Shown here: positions 23,207-33,300 of the stretch, piece by piece | How the letters are laid out: the number at the start of each line of letters is the position of its first letter | How positions within the stretch are numbered: the first letter of the stretch is position 1 | Made by a program: the position numbers and the translations under genes | Source of the DNA: Flavisolibacter longurius | GTDB taxonomy: Bacteria; Bacteroidota; Bacteroidia; Chitinophagales; Chitinophagaceae | Length of the DNA: 64,000 bases | NCBI GenBank assembly: GCA_014163555.1 | Contig: JACJGO010000026.1 | Location: 29,434-93,433, forward strand | Direction: 5' to 3' | The notes under the pieces: generated by a model | Told to the model about the DNA's origin: nothing | Seen by the model: only the letters and a program-made list of their open reading frames with translations | Databases searched by the model: none

Positions 23207-23832
23207 TTAGTCTAAAATCATCAAACTCCTTCACCAGTGCGGGAGTTTTATCAGCTATTGCAGCTTCGCTTTGTTGCATTACACCTGTCATAGCCTTGCT
23301 TGCAGGGAGCAGTAGCATTGCTGCAAACGTTTCATGGATAGAACCGGCAAGACCCTATTTAATAGGACTATCAATAGCTGTTCTTGCCTTTGCCTGGTAT
23401 GCAAAATTGAAACCTGCTAAAACGGCCGATATGGATTGCAATTGCGAAACAACGAAGAAGGCGTCATTCTTTCAGTCTAAAAGATTTCTTGGTATCGTTA
23501 CAGTGTTTGCTATTCTAATGATGGCATTTCCATTGTATGCGAAAATGTTCTATCCAAAACCCAAAGTACAGGCAGCAACAGTTGCCGTTGTTGACAACAA
23601 ACAACAGGCAAAGTTCACCATACAGGGCATGACCTGCGCAGGCTGTGAAGAGCATGTAAACAATGAACTATCTAAAGTGAGGGGCGTATTAGCTTATCAA
23701 ACTTCTTATGCAACAATGAGCAGCCTGGTCACTTACGATGGCTCAAAAGTTGACCTAAAAACCATTGGGGCGGCCATTGATAAAACAGGGTATAAAGTAG
23801 AAGGTTACAAACTAATTACCGAGAAGAAATAG
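23203..23832 (+). CDS. merTP: MerTP mercuric transport fusion
   Basis: A 209-residue fusion of a MerT-like membrane part and a MerP-like HMA domain. The first transmembrane helix contains C24-C25 (SLCCITPV), the Hg-accepting pair of MerT; two more helices follow. Residues about 135-205 are an HMA domain with GMTCAGC (C145, C148). It would pass Hg(II) from periplasm to cytoplasm. No mercuric reductase MerA is visible nearby, so import alone would be harmful unless a reductase or other sink lies elsewhere, or the substrate is different. Confidence 0.9.
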   Translation: MISLKSSNSFTSAGVLSAIAASLCCITPVIALLAGSSSIAANVSWIEPARPYLIGLSIAVLAFAWYAKLKPAKTADMDCNCETTKKASFFQSKRFLGIVTVFAILMMAFPLYAKMFYPKPKVQAATVAVVDNKQQAKFTIQGMTCAGCEEHVNNELSKVRGVLAYQTSYATMSSLVTYDGSKVDLKTIGAAIDKTGYKVEGYKLITEKK

Positions 23833-23834
23833 CA

Positions 23835-24050
23835 ATGGGAAAAATAATCACACTACAATCAACAATCACTTGTCCTAAATGTGGCTTTCTGAAAGAAGAA
23901 ACCATGCCCACAGATGCTTGCACGTACTTCTATAAATGCACCCATTGTGAGACGGTCTTAAAACCAAAGCAAGGGGATTGCTGTGTATTTTGTAGCTATG
24001 GTACGGTAAAATGTCCACCAATACAGGATGGTGTTTCCTGCTGTTCCTGA
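23835..24050 (+). CDS. GDCCVxC-family small cysteine-rich protein
   Basis: A 71-residue protein with CPKCG, CTHC and the signature GDCCVFCSYGTVKCPP near residues 46-61, diagnostic of the GDCCVxC family, some of whose members are selenoproteins. Here the signature position is Cys. It starts 2 bases after merTP and probably handles mercury or a related thiophilic metal. Eleven cysteines in 71 residues suggest metal binding. Confidence 0.88.
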   Translation: MGKIITLQSTITCPKCGFLKEETMPTDACTYFYKCTHCETVLKPKQGDCCVFCSYGTVKCPPIQDGVSCCS

Positions 24051-24059
24051 CAAAGAACC

Positions 24060-24581
24060 ATGCTAATAGATAAATACCTTTCTGCCTATGACTTTACCGA
24101 GTTTCACTCCATTAAGGTCAAGGCTTCGGGAAATGATTTGTACAACAAGATGCTAAGCTGTGACTTTAGTCGCAGCTTTTTAATTCGGATTCTTTTTGGG
24201 TTAAGAGGAATGCCAAAGCATATTTACACCATCGAGCATCTTACCAACATGGGCTTTGTCAAGCTGGGTGAACAACCAGGCAAAGAAATTGTTTATGGCA
24301 TTGTTACAACCAGTTCTACATTCAACTGTTGCCTGTCCAACGTTACTCCGGCATCATTCATTCAAAATACAAATGTTTCCATAATAAAAGCAGCTATCAA
24401 TTTCCAGTTGGAAGAACTGAACAATTCAACTCATCTCATATCTACTGAAACAAGAGTTTGGTGTGGCAGCCGTGCAAGGAGAAAAAAGTTTCGGTTATAT
24501 TGGTTCTTTGTAAAACCGTTTAGTCAACTCATAAGGAAATCTATGCTGAAACAAATGAAGCGGCAAATTCTTAAACCTTAA
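24060..24581 (+). CDS. Unknown 173-aa protein in the mer-type operon
   Basis: A 173-residue protein without a signal peptide or membrane helix. Its course (DYxFxxxHSIKVKASGNDLY, then FGLRGMPKHI, and STETRVWCGSRARRKKFRLYWF) resembles a small conserved family of SRPBCC- or DUF2867-like proteins with a STETRV strand, but I cannot name it firmly. It begins 9 bases after the GDCCVxC gene, so it is probably co-transcribed with arsR and merTP. Confidence 0.7.
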   Translation: MLIDKYLSAYDFTEFHSIKVKASGNDLYNKMLSCDFSRSFLIRILFGLRGMPKHIYTIEHLTNMGFVKLGEQPGKEIVYGIVTTSSTFNCCLSNVTPASFIQNTNVSIIKAAINFQLEELNNSTHLISTETRVWCGSRARRKKFRLYWFFVKPFSQLIRKSMLKQMKRQILKP

Positions 24582-24599
24582 ATGTTTTAAGCACGAAGT

Positions 24600-25016
24600 A
24601 TGAAAATGCAAAAAACCACTCCGGCATTGCCTGTTCAGGATATAAAAGCATCATGCTCTTACTATACAAATCGCTTGGGGTTTACTATTCGCCACCAGGA
24701 AGAATCGTTTGCCATTGCCGTTCGAGATGAAATCGAAATACATTTATGGCAGGCTTGTGATAAGTCATGGAAATGGCGAAGCATTTTTTTAGCTCTTAAA
24801 CCAATTTGGTCTGGCGCAGAAACCTTCATTGCAGGCACGGCCAGTTGCAGAATACAAGTACAAGGCGTTGATGAATTGTTTGAAGAGTACAAAAAGCAAG
24901 GTGTTTTACACAGTCCTGATACGGTGGTGGAAGAACAGTATTGGGGACATAGAGAATTTCCGGTTGTGGACAATCACCGAAACCTGCTTACTTTCTACGA
25001 AGTAATCAAACCTTAA
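24600..25016 (+). CDS. VOC-superfamily protein (glyoxalase/bleomycin-resistance-like)
   Basis: A 138-residue protein of the vicinal oxygen chelate fold, with ALPVQDIKASCSYYTNRLGF at the start and VVDNHRNLLTFYE at the end, the usual bleomycin-resistance/glyoxalase frame. E39 or H41 (IEIHLW) and E135 are possible metal ligands. Bleomycin-binding versions sequester drug; others are lyases or dioxygenases. It is last in the plus-strand operon and its 3' end overlaps the convergent P-type ATPase gene by 11 bases. Confidence 0.8.
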   Translation: MKMQKTTPALPVQDIKASCSYYTNRLGFTIRHQEESFAIAVRDEIEIHLWQACDKSWKWRSIFLALKPIWSGAETFIAGTASCRIQVQGVDELFEEYKKQGVLHSPDTVVEEQYWGHREFPVVDNHRNLLTFYEVIKP

Positions 25017-27000
25017 TCTTTTGTATCCGCACTGCATTTAAAATTGCCAACAACGCCACTCCCACATCGGCTATCACCGCTTCCCACAAAGAGGCCACTC
25101 CACCGGCACCTAAAATCAGCACAATCACCTTCACCGACATTGCAAGAGTGATATTCTGCCAAACAATGTTTCGGGTAATTTTTCCAATCCTGATAGCCGA
25201 AACAATCTTGGAAGGTTGATCGTTCTGAATAACGATGTCCGCCGTTTCAATCGTAGCATCACTTCCTAAGCCGCCCATTGCAATTCCGGCGTCCGCCAAT
25301 GCAACCACAGGGGCATCATTTACACCGTCACCGACAAATGCTAAGTGCTTGCCTTCGTTCTTTAGCTTCTGCACCTTCTCTACCTTGCCTTCCGGCAGCA
25401 AATCGCCATAGGCTTCATCAATGCCAATCTTTTTTGCCACCTGGTCAACAACGGTTTGTTTGTCACCGGAGAGCATCACGGTTTTGATATTGAGGTTGTG
25501 CATTTCCTTAATGGCTGCTTCCGCATCCTCTTTGATTTCGTCGGCAATGGTGATGTAACCGGCGTATTGATTATTGACTGCAACAACAACAATCGTATCT
25601 ACCAACTGCTCTACTTCTGAGGGAAAAGAGACGTTGAACTTGCGAAGCAATTTTAGATTTCCTGCCAACACTTCCTTGCCTTCAATTTTTCCTTTCAATC
25701 CATGCCCGGCTATTTCTTCTACATCGGTTGCCTTTGTGCCTTTATCCAAATCACCGGCATATTCAGTAACAGCCTTACCAACAGGATGGGTAGAGTTTCG
25801 TTCCAAGGCCGCCGCAAGCCGTACCAATTCATTTTTATCAATGCCATCCGGTACTACTTGCTGTACTTTAAAAACGCCTTTTGTGAGTGTGCCCGTCTTG
25901 TCCATCACAACGGCGTTCACTTTCGTCATCACATCCAAAAAGTTTCCACCTTTAAACAAAATACCATTGCGTGAAGCCAGTCCAATGCCGCCGAAGTAGC
26001 CGAGCGGAATAGAAACCACCAACGCACAAGGACAACTAATGACAAGGAAAACCAACGCCCTGTAAAACCAGGTTTGAAAATCATAGTTATCTACAAAGAA
26101 GTAGGGGACCAAACAAACCGCTAAGGCCAGGAAGAAAACGATAGGTGTATAGACTTTTGCAAAGCGGGAAATGAAAAGTTGCGTTTGCGATTTGCGGGCC
26201 GTTGCATCCTGCACCATCTCTAAAATCTTGCTCAACTTACTGTCCTTAAACAATGCCGCTACTTTTACCTCAGCCACCGTGTTCAGGTTAATCATGCCTG
26301 CCAATATCTTTTCACCCTTATACTTGGTATCAGGCTTGCTTTCACCGGTTAGAGCTGCGGTATTAAAAGAGGCATTTTCTGATAGCAGCTCACCGTCAAG
26401 CGCCACTTTCTCGCCGGGCTTGATTTGAATGGTTTCTTCTAACTGCACCTGGGAAGGGTTAACAACCTGGGCACTTCCGTTTCGCAAAACCGTTACTTCG
26501 TCGGGACGAATATCGAGCAGTGCTTTGATGCTACGTTTGGCCCTGTTGACGGCAGCTTCCTGAAACCACTCGCCGATTTGATAAAACACCATCACTGCCA
26601 CGCCTTCCTCGTATTCGCCAATGATAAAAGCGCCAATAGTGGCAACGCTCATCAGCACAAACTCGTTGAAAAAATCGCCACGTTTGGATTTGCGAAAGGC
26701 AAGGTCTAAAACTTTTCTACCCGCAAGCAGGTAAGCAACCAGATTTACACCAAGTGCAACCGTTTTTGGAAGTTCCAGTTTAAAACCGTATTCCAAAACC
26801 AACAGCACAATTAAAATGGCCAAAGCCAGCAGCAGATCCCAATGGTTTCTCCAACCGTCCTTGTCTTTTTCAACTCCTTTTCCTGCTTTGGCGTGGTCGT
26901 GCCCATCGGTGTCAGCTTGTGCTTTTTCCATCGGGCTATTTGTAATCTTTGACAATTCGTCCAGGGCTAAACCCTTGTTGTTTTCGTTATTTTGTTCCAT
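25006..27000 (-). CDS. Zn/Cd/Pb-type P1B ATPase (ZntA/CadA-like)
   Basis: A 664-residue heavy-metal exporter. It has TGES at 218-221, the metal-transport motif SCPCALV (C323, C325), the phosphorylation site DKTGT (D367) and GDGVNDAP later. The last membrane helices contain VIADVGVALLAILNA, the ADxG pattern of the divalent P1B-2 group. There is no CxxC HMA domain at the N-terminus; instead a short His- and Asp-rich patch (DTDGHDHAK) may deliver metal. It is the final gene of the long efflux operon that begins with the DUF6660 gene. Confidence 0.92.
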   Translation of the reverse strand: MEQNNENNKGLALDELSKITNSPMEKAQADTDGHDHAKAGKGVEKDKDGWRNHWDLLLALAILIVLLVLEYGFKLELPKTVALGVNLVAYLLAGRKVLDLAFRKSKRGDFFNEFVLMSVATIGAFIIGEYEEGVAVMVFYQIGEWFQEAAVNRAKRSIKALLDIRPDEVTVLRNGSAQVVNPSQVQLEETIQIKPGEKVALDGELLSENASFNTAALTGESKPDTKYKGEKILAGMINLNTVAEVKVAALFKDSKLSKILEMVQDATARKSQTQLFISRFAKVYTPIVFFLALAVCLVPYFFVDNYDFQTWFYRALVFLVISCPCALVVSIPLGYFGGIGLASRNGILFKGGNFLDVMTKVNAVVMDKTGTLTKGVFKVQQVVPDGIDKNELVRLAAALERNSTHPVGKAVTEYAGDLDKGTKATDVEEIAGHGLKGKIEGKEVLAGNLKLLRKFNVSFPSEVEQLVDTIVVVAVNNQYAGYITIADEIKEDAEAAIKEMHNLNIKTVMLSGDKQTVVDQVAKKIGIDEAYGDLLPEGKVEKVQKLKNEGKHLAFVGDGVNDAPVVALADAGIAMGGLGSDATIETADIVIQNDQPSKIVSAIRIGKITRNIVWQNITLAMSVKVIVLILGAGGVASLWEAVIADVGVALLAILNAVRIQKIKV

Positions 27001-27004
27001 GATG

Positions 27005-27619
27005 CTATTGAATAAAAAATGAGATAATTCCGGTTGCCACCAATGTTAAGCCCGTAATGATGCCTGCATTGTGCTCCCACTTGTGCCAATTCAATTTCAG
27101 TAACCCTTTATATACCACCCTTACCCAAATCATCATTCCGGTAATCGTGATAATGGAATACATGACGGCAAGTAAGGCCATCATATACCAACCCTTCGCA
27201 CCCGCTAATAAAAAATAGGCTTCTATCTCCATACAGGGTGATAGAAACATAGCAATAACAAGTGCGGTAATAATTGATGCCTTTGTTTTCTTTTCCAGTT
27301 TCGTCTTCTCTACCTGAAAGTGATGATGCCTGTAATGCTGCCTAATAAAGTAGAGGCCAAGCAAAACAAGTATAGCCGGTGCAATGATGTGCGTAAAATG
27401 GTCAAGATGGTGAGATAACTCTTCGCCGATCAGCCCAAGCATTACGCCAATGATTACAGTGCTAAACACATGAGACAAACCGGCTATCAGTGTTATTCGG
27501 CTTGTCTCCGCCAAGCTCCATCCTTCCTTTCTGCCGATAGCCAAAACGGGTAACCAATGATTTGGAATCAAGGCATGAAGAAGGCTGATGATAAAGCTCC
27601 CGGCTAAGAGTTGAATCAT
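27005..27619 (-). CDS. NicO/RcnA-like polytopic membrane permease
   Basis: A 204-residue membrane protein with about six helices. The first contains SLLHALIPNHWLPVLAIGRK, close to the histidine-bearing HAxxPGH start of NicO/RcnA-type and UreH-like metal permeases. A His-rich loop (HHLDHFTH, then RHHHF) is likely metal-binding. It probably moves nickel, cobalt or a related metal. It overlaps the methyltransferase by 4 bases and precedes the P-type ATPase by 4 bases, so it belongs to the efflux operon. Confidence 0.7.
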   Translation of the reverse strand: MIQLLAGSFIISLLHALIPNHWLPVLAIGRKEGWSLAETSRITLIAGLSHVFSTVIIGVMLGLIGEELSHHLDHFTHIIAPAILVLLGLYFIRQHYRHHHFQVEKTKLEKKTKASIITALVIAMFLSPCMEIEAYFLLAGAKGWYMMALLAVMYSIITITGMMIWVRVVYKGLLKLNWHKWEHNAGIITGLTLVATGIISFFIQ

Positions 27620-28269
27620 AACTTGACTGCTTTATTAATGGAAATAGTGCCCCCTATCGTTCTGAAATGGTTCAACTCCGAAACCGATCCAAAGCCGCTT
27701 TGCAAAAGCATTGCCGGTACTAAGCCTTTTACGCTACTATTGGTGGTCTTAAACCCGTCCAGAAACTGAACCCAATAAAACAGCAGCCTTGAAAAGCGGT
27801 CTTTGGGTTTGCCCCAATCGGCAATGCAAAACTCGCCGCCGGGTTTGAGCACCCGTAACACTTCTTTAAACGTCTTAACCTTGTCTTCATCAGTAAGATG
27901 ATGAATCATCAAGCTGCTGGTTACAACGTCAAAATGATTATCAGCGAATGGCAAGTCGTAGGACATGCCCTTTATCAGCTCAACATCGGTGTTAGTCTGT
28001 TGCGCTTTTGCTTTGGCAATCGCCAAAATCTTAGTGTCTCCATCGAGCCCGGTAACCCTCGCCGTTGGATGCGCCTTTTTCAACATGATTGCCAAGGTTC
28101 CGGTGCCCGTTCCAATGTCAAGCATTTGTTCATGGTGCTTGTTTGAAATGCTTCGTACTAAAAAAGTTTTCCAAACTTGCTCTTTCAAAAACGTTTGAAT
28201 GAGGAAGTCATAGAACTTAGTTAGCCAGTTGTATTTCAAAGCCGGTATGTATAATTTATCGTCTGCCAT
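27616..28269 (-). CDS. Class I SAM-dependent methyltransferase
   Basis: A 217-residue methyltransferase with DIGTGTGTLAIML (motif I), GLDGD after the next strand, and LMIHHLTDEDK with VLKPGGEFCIADWG as later motifs. The fold is a Methyltransf_11-type enzyme. The substrate is not evident; in a metal operon, methylation of a metalloid is one possibility, but the cysteines expected for ArsM are not in place. It lies 51 bases after the small membrane protein gene and overlaps the permease by 4 bases. Confidence 0.85.
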   Translation of the reverse strand: MADDKLYIPALKYNWLTKFYDFLIQTFLKEQVWKTFLVRSISNKHHEQMLDIGTGTGTLAIMLKKAHPTARVTGLDGDTKILAIAKAKAQQTNTDVELIKGMSYDLPFADNHFDVVTSSLMIHHLTDEDKVKTFKEVLRVLKPGGEFCIADWGKPKDRFSRLLFYWVQFLDGFKTTNSSVKGLVPAMLLQSGFGSVSELNHFRTIGGTISINKAVKL

Positions 28270-28320
28270 TTCTACATCTTTTTATTTGTTTTAAAATGTG
28301 TTTGTGGGATGCACAACCTG

Positions 28321-28548
28321 TTATCCTCGCTTAGCAACGGAGCCTCTCCTTATTCCGAAATAGAGTAACAGGATTGTAAGTGCCGCTGATGCCGCCAAAT
28401 TCGCTATCCGCATTGACTTTGTGACCTTCAGTCCGAATAGGCGAATGATGCAATCATCGTACACCAAAAAGAAAATGTTGTCAATTACGTCTTTCGCAAA
28501 GAAGCCCGAAAAGAACAAGGCGATTACTTTTCCCGTGCTGATTTTCAT
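28321..28548 (-). CDS. Small membrane protein of unknown function
   Basis: A 75-residue protein with one hydrophobic helix near the N-terminus (VIALFFSGFFAK) and a second near residues 48-65 (ANLAASAALTILLLYFG), ending in a basic tail. I recognise no family. It is in line with the efflux operon, 18 bases after the 152-aa gene. Confidence 0.6.
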   Translation of the reverse strand: MKISTGKVIALFFSGFFAKDVIDNIFFLVYDDCIIRLFGLKVTKSMRIANLAASAALTILLLYFGIRRGSVAKRG

Positions 28549-28566
28549 AATTGAAGTTTATAGGTT

Positions 28567-29025
28567 TTAGAAAGTGCTCGCCTTCATTTGCAAGATGTGT
28601 TTGAGCGCCTCGTTCATTGCCAATTGTTTATCCCCAAAAGCCGTATCAAGGGTAACGGTTATTGTCCCTTTGGAAGAAATGGCGGCGCTGCATATACCTG
28701 CTATTTGCGAAAAGGCTTCGTTCAGCGAAGGGGCAAATGCACTTGCCCTGTACGGATCAGCAATGCCGCTGATGCCGGACGGAAACCGCACACTCATTGA
28801 CAAAATGTTGGTGCCGCTTTCTGAAACGGTTTGTTCAATTTCCCGCATTGGCAATTCTTCCATCTGATAACTTATGAAAAGCTCCACATGGCTCCGTTCG
28901 TTCTCCTCAATTATCAATACCTGCTCCACAGAATCGAGCCGTTTCAAAGCGGCAGTGAGTTCTGCATTCCATTGGTTATTCACGTCCGGCTTGTCAGCCT
29001 CTATGAAAAGTTGAATTGGTTCCAT
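28567..29025 (-). CDS. Unknown 152-aa protein in the Czc-type operon
   Basis: A 152-residue soluble acidic protein with no Cys-rich motif or signal peptide. Two alternating strand-helix units of about 70 residues suggest a duplicated ferredoxin-like fold, but the HMA CxxC is absent. I recognise no family. It lies 9 bases after czcB and before the 75-aa membrane gene, so it is probably an accessory of the pump. Confidence 0.65.
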   Translation of the reverse strand: MEPIQLFIEADKPDVNNQWNAELTAALKRLDSVEQVLIIEENERSHVELFISYQMEELPMREIEQTVSESGTNILSMSVRFPSGISGIADPYRASAFAPSLNEAFSQIAGICSAAISSKGTITVTLDTAFGDKQLAMNEALKHILQMKASTF

Positions 29026-29034
29026 TTTCCTTGA

Positions 29035-30297
29035 TTAATGTTCTTCTTCCTCACCGCCTTTGGCTTTTGAAAGAATGTAATTGGCACCCTTCACTACCAC
29101 TTTAGGGTTTTTTCCTTCATTACCAATCGTCGTAATTTTAATATAACCTAACTCACTGACGCCTGTTGCCACTTCTATCATTTTAAAACGAACGGGTTCA
29201 CCGGCAGGTTCTTTCTCATCTTCCTCCGCTTCTTTCTTCTCATTGTGCTCTTCTTTCGCTTCTTCATCTACCACAAAAATGTAGTTCTTGCCCTCTGACC
29301 GAACCACTGCATCAATGGGAACGGCTGTTACCTGCGAACTGCCCACTGCCACCAATGCCGTTACATACATGCCCGGTATCAATCCGTAAGTATTGGCATT
29401 TTCAATCACGGCATGAACGATGATGCCCTTGCTTTCGTCCTCAAAAGATTTGTTGATGCCGTAAATGCGGCCTACAATTTCTCGGTTGTTCTGATTGGTG
29501 AGAATGAAGCTTACTTTCTGTCCAACCTTTACTTTAAACAAGTCTTTTTCGTACACGACCAAATCGCAATGGATTTGAGAGTTGTCAATTATTTCCATCA
29601 ACGAATTACCCGGCTGTGCAAACGTGCCGGTGTTCACGCCAATATGCCCAACCGTACCGCTGATGGGCGCATATACATTCATTTGCGTGGCGATGTTGCC
29701 CTTTGCCACCGTACCGGGGTTCACGCCTAATTGCCGAAGCCTTTTTTCCATTGCGCCCAATCTTGCCCGTTCTGAATTGTAGTTGGCTTGTGCTTCCTGC
29801 AATTTGCGTTTGGTGCCGGCGTTGGCCTCATCCAGTTCCTGCTGCCGCTTTAATTCGGCGGCAGTGAAAGAAAACGCATTTTTGACGGTAACATATTCCT
29901 CTTGTATTTGCGCCAGTTCGGTGTTTTCAATTGTTGCCAAAACCTGTCCTTTCTTCACCCATTGCCCTTCAAGAGGATAAATGCGTTTGATGACACCGCC
30001 CATCAAAACGTTCACATCGGCTTGCAGTTGCGGGGGTACGGCTAACTGGCCGCTGGCTTTAATGACATCGCTCAGGTTCTTTAATTCAATGGTGCCCAGT
30101 TCAATGCCCACCGCCTCCATTTGTTCAGCCGTTAGCTCTATGCCTTCCTCGTGTTCGGCGGCTTCGCTCTCCTTAGTTGTTGTCGTATCAGTTTTTGAAA
30201 CTTCTGTTTTTGCGCTGTTCCCGCAACTTGCCAAAAAGCTGCCGACGACAACAGCGGCCACCAGGCAAAATCGTTTATGAATGAATTGTACTGTCAT
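29035..30297 (-). CDS. czcB: CzcB-type RND periplasmic adaptor
   Basis: A 420-residue membrane-fusion protein with a lipoprotein signal (VVVGSFLASC), a barrel-sandwich hybrid (lipoyl) region, a helical hairpin near 130-190 and a beta-barrel domain with VYEKDLFKVKVGQ. A Glu-, Lys- and His-rich insert (KEEHNEKKEAEEDEKE) near residues 340-360 and an acidic start may bind metal. It links the inner-membrane pump to the outer-membrane part. It begins 3 bases after the CzcA-TolC gene. Confidence 0.92.
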   Translation of the reverse strand: MTVQFIHKRFCLVAAVVVGSFLASCGNSAKTEVSKTDTTTTKESEAAEHEEGIELTAEQMEAVGIELGTIELKNLSDVIKASGQLAVPPQLQADVNVLMGGVIKRIYPLEGQWVKKGQVLATIENTELAQIQEEYVTVKNAFSFTAAELKRQQELDEANAGTKRKLQEAQANYNSERARLGAMEKRLRQLGVNPGTVAKGNIATQMNVYAPISGTVGHIGVNTGTFAQPGNSLMEIIDNSQIHCDLVVYEKDLFKVKVGQKVSFILTNQNNREIVGRIYGINKSFEDESKGIIVHAVIENANTYGLIPGMYVTALVAVGSSQVTAVPIDAVVRSEGKNYIFVVDEEAKEEHNEKKEAEEDEKEPAGEPVRFKMIEVATGVSELGYIKITTIGNEGKNPKVVVKGANYILSKAKGGEEEEH

Positions 30298-30300
30298 GAC

Positions 30301-33300
30301 TTATTGAATTCCTTTTAAGTAATTAATGTTAATGGCCGCTTCGTTCAGCAGGCGCAAGGCTTCCAGATATTGCAGCTTGGTTTGCGCTGCTTGCGTAAGG
30401 TTTTGCACCAACTCCACATAACTGATTTCGCCCTTGCTAAACGCAAAGCGGGACACACGGATTTGTTCATTGGCAACGCTGATGCCGTTGGTTTGGTAAA
30501 ATGTCACTCGTTCACTATGCTTTTGATATTGCTCAAATGCTTGTTGTGCTTCGCTATTGATTTGCCACTGTGCCGCAGCCAATTCGGTTTGCGCAATGTT
30601 GCTGGCAATTTGTTCGGCTTGTACTCTCGACTTAAATGCCTTGGTGCCGAAAAGCGGCAGAGAAACACCAACTTCAAAACCGCCCATGCGGGTGCCGGGA
30701 AAGTATTTACGGTTGATGCCTGCCGGGTCAAATCCCTTCCAAACAAACTGATGATAATAACCAAGTGAAAAATCAGGTAGCCGCTTTGTTCTTTCAAGAG
30801 CCACCCTTGACTGTGCCAAAGCCACGTTTTGCTGATAGTACCGTAATAATGGATTTTGAGCCGTGACGGTATCAAGAACCACCGGCTCCACCGGGTAAGC
30901 GGCGCTATCTATGCTGCCGATATTGATAAGAGAAGTGTTTGTTTGCTGCCTTAGTTGCGCCTCGTAAACCCGCAAGTCCGCTTCGGCATCTTTGCGTTGC
31001 AACTGCACTTCAAAGTAGGAGTTCTGTGCCGTCAGCCGTTCCAGGTTGGATGTTTCACCGGCCTTGTACCGCACATCGGCTTTGTTGAAAAAGTCTTTGT
31101 ACAGACTATCGAGGTACAACAACAGGTTTATCTTTTCCTGCGTGTAGAGGTAATTGTAATACGCCTGCTTAATGTTGCGCACTACTTCGGCTTGCGTTAC
31201 CTGTATGGATGATTGTGAAAGTTTGGTTTGCTGTTCAAAAACCGTTCGCTGTTTTTTGTAAACAGTAGGCAACGAAAAAGTTTGAATAACGCCAATAGAG
31301 TTGTCAATGTTGCCGCCACTGGTGGGGTCTTGCGCCAACCGGAAGTCTGTCCTTGGAACGTCAAAGGCTGCACCTTGCAAGGCCCTGTTCTGTGCAACCT
31401 CCAAACCACCCCTTTTTAGCCGCAGGTTGTTTTCGTTGGCAGCTTGTATGAGTGTGGTTAGGTCAGGCCGCTGTTGTGCATTGGTCTTCATTGCACCTAA
31501 CCCAATCATTAGCAAAAGCAACAACGCAGCGGGTTTGACAATGACTTTTTTCGGCCTACGGGAAAACAGAATATACAGGCACGGAAGCACGAATAAGGTG
31601 AGGAAGGTTGCCGATAACAAGCCGCCAATAACCACCGTTGCCAGTGGCTTTTGCACTTCGGCACCTGCTCCGGTTGAAAGGGCCATTGGAAGAAAACCCA
31701 ATGAAGCAACAGCCGCCGTCATAATCACGGGTCGCAACCGCACCCTCGTTCCTTCCATCACCCGCTGATAAATGTCATCCATGCCTTCTTCACGGAGTTG
31801 ATTGAAATAGCCTATGAGAACAATTCCGTTTAAAACGGCAACGCCAAACAAAGCGATGAAGCCTACACCGGCGGAGATGCTGAACGGCATTCCCCTTATT
31901 AGTAAAGCAAAGACGCCGCCAATAATGGACAACGGAACGGCTGTAAAAATCAGCAGCGTTTGCGGAACCGATTTAAACGTAGCGTATAGCAAAACAAGAA
32001 TGAGAAGCAAGGCAGCCGGTACCGCAATGGATAAGCGGCTCTTGGCTTCTTTGAGGTTTTGAAATTGTCCACCGTAAGTGATGTAATAACCCGAAGGCAA
32101 TTTGATGTTGCTATTGATAAGTTGCTGAATTTCCTGCACTGTGCTTTCCACGTCTCTGTCCTTAACGTTGAAGCCTACATAAATCCTGCGCCTACCATCT
32201 TCTCTTGACACTTGAGCTGGAGCATCTTTAAATTCAATGTTGGCAACCTGGTTCAGCGGCACACGGTTTCCGGTGGGTAACGGGATGTACAGGTTTTCAA
32301 TGTTGGAAACATCTTCCCGCAAATCACGTTGCAGGCGCACCACCATATCAAAACGCTTTTCGCCTTCAAATACAACACCTGCCGTGTTGCCTGCGAAAGC
32401 AGATTGCAACACCATGTTTACATCGCTGATGCTTAGGCCATATTGTGCCATCTTATCCCGGTTGTATTCAACGGTAATTTGCGGCAAGCCTGACACCCTT
32501 TCAACAAAGGGTTCGCCAACACCATCTACTTTGGCAATCAGCTTTGAAATGCTTTCGGCTTGTTGGGCTAAAATGTCCAAGTCCTCGCCGTATATCTTCA
32601 CCGCTACGTCCTGGCGTATGCCGGTCATTAGTTCATTAAATCGCATCTGCATTGGTTGGGTGATTTCTACGTTAACACCGGGAAGCACCGCTAACGCTTC
32701 TTCCATTTTCTCCATCATTTCAAGCCGGTTTTCCGCCGACACCCATTCTTCCTTCGGCTTCATGGCCACCATCATATCGCCACGTTCCACCGGCATCGGG
32801 TCGGTTGGGATTTCGGCACTGCCGATACGGGTAACTATCTGCTTTATCTCCGGGAATTTTTTCTTCAGAATTTTTTCCGCCTTGGTAAACGCATCAATGG
32901 TTTGTGTCAGCGATGTGCCCTGCGACATGGAAATTTCAACCGTTAAATCGCCTTCCTCCAAAGTGGGAATGAACTCGCCGCCCATTTTGCTGAAGATGAT
33001 AACCGTAAAAATGAACAAGGCGAAGGTTAAGGTCACGGTTGTCTTTTTCCACCGAAGAATAAAGGCAAGCGAAGGCCGGTACAACCGCTGCAAAAAATTC
33101 ATTATCCTATCCGAAATCGTTTTCTTGTGCACGGTGCTTTTACTTAAAAACAAAGCACTCATCATGGGCACATAAGTGAGGGATAAAATGAAGGCACCAA
33201 GAATGGCAAAGGCTACCGTTTGCGCCATTGGCTTGAACATCTTGCCTTCTATGCCCACCAAAGCAAAAAGGGGCAGGTAAACAATGAGGATGATGATTTC

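Noticed and set aside
32237..33175. 312-codon plus-strand open frame opposite czcA
   Set aside because: It lies entirely antisense to the conserved pump gene and has no family motif.
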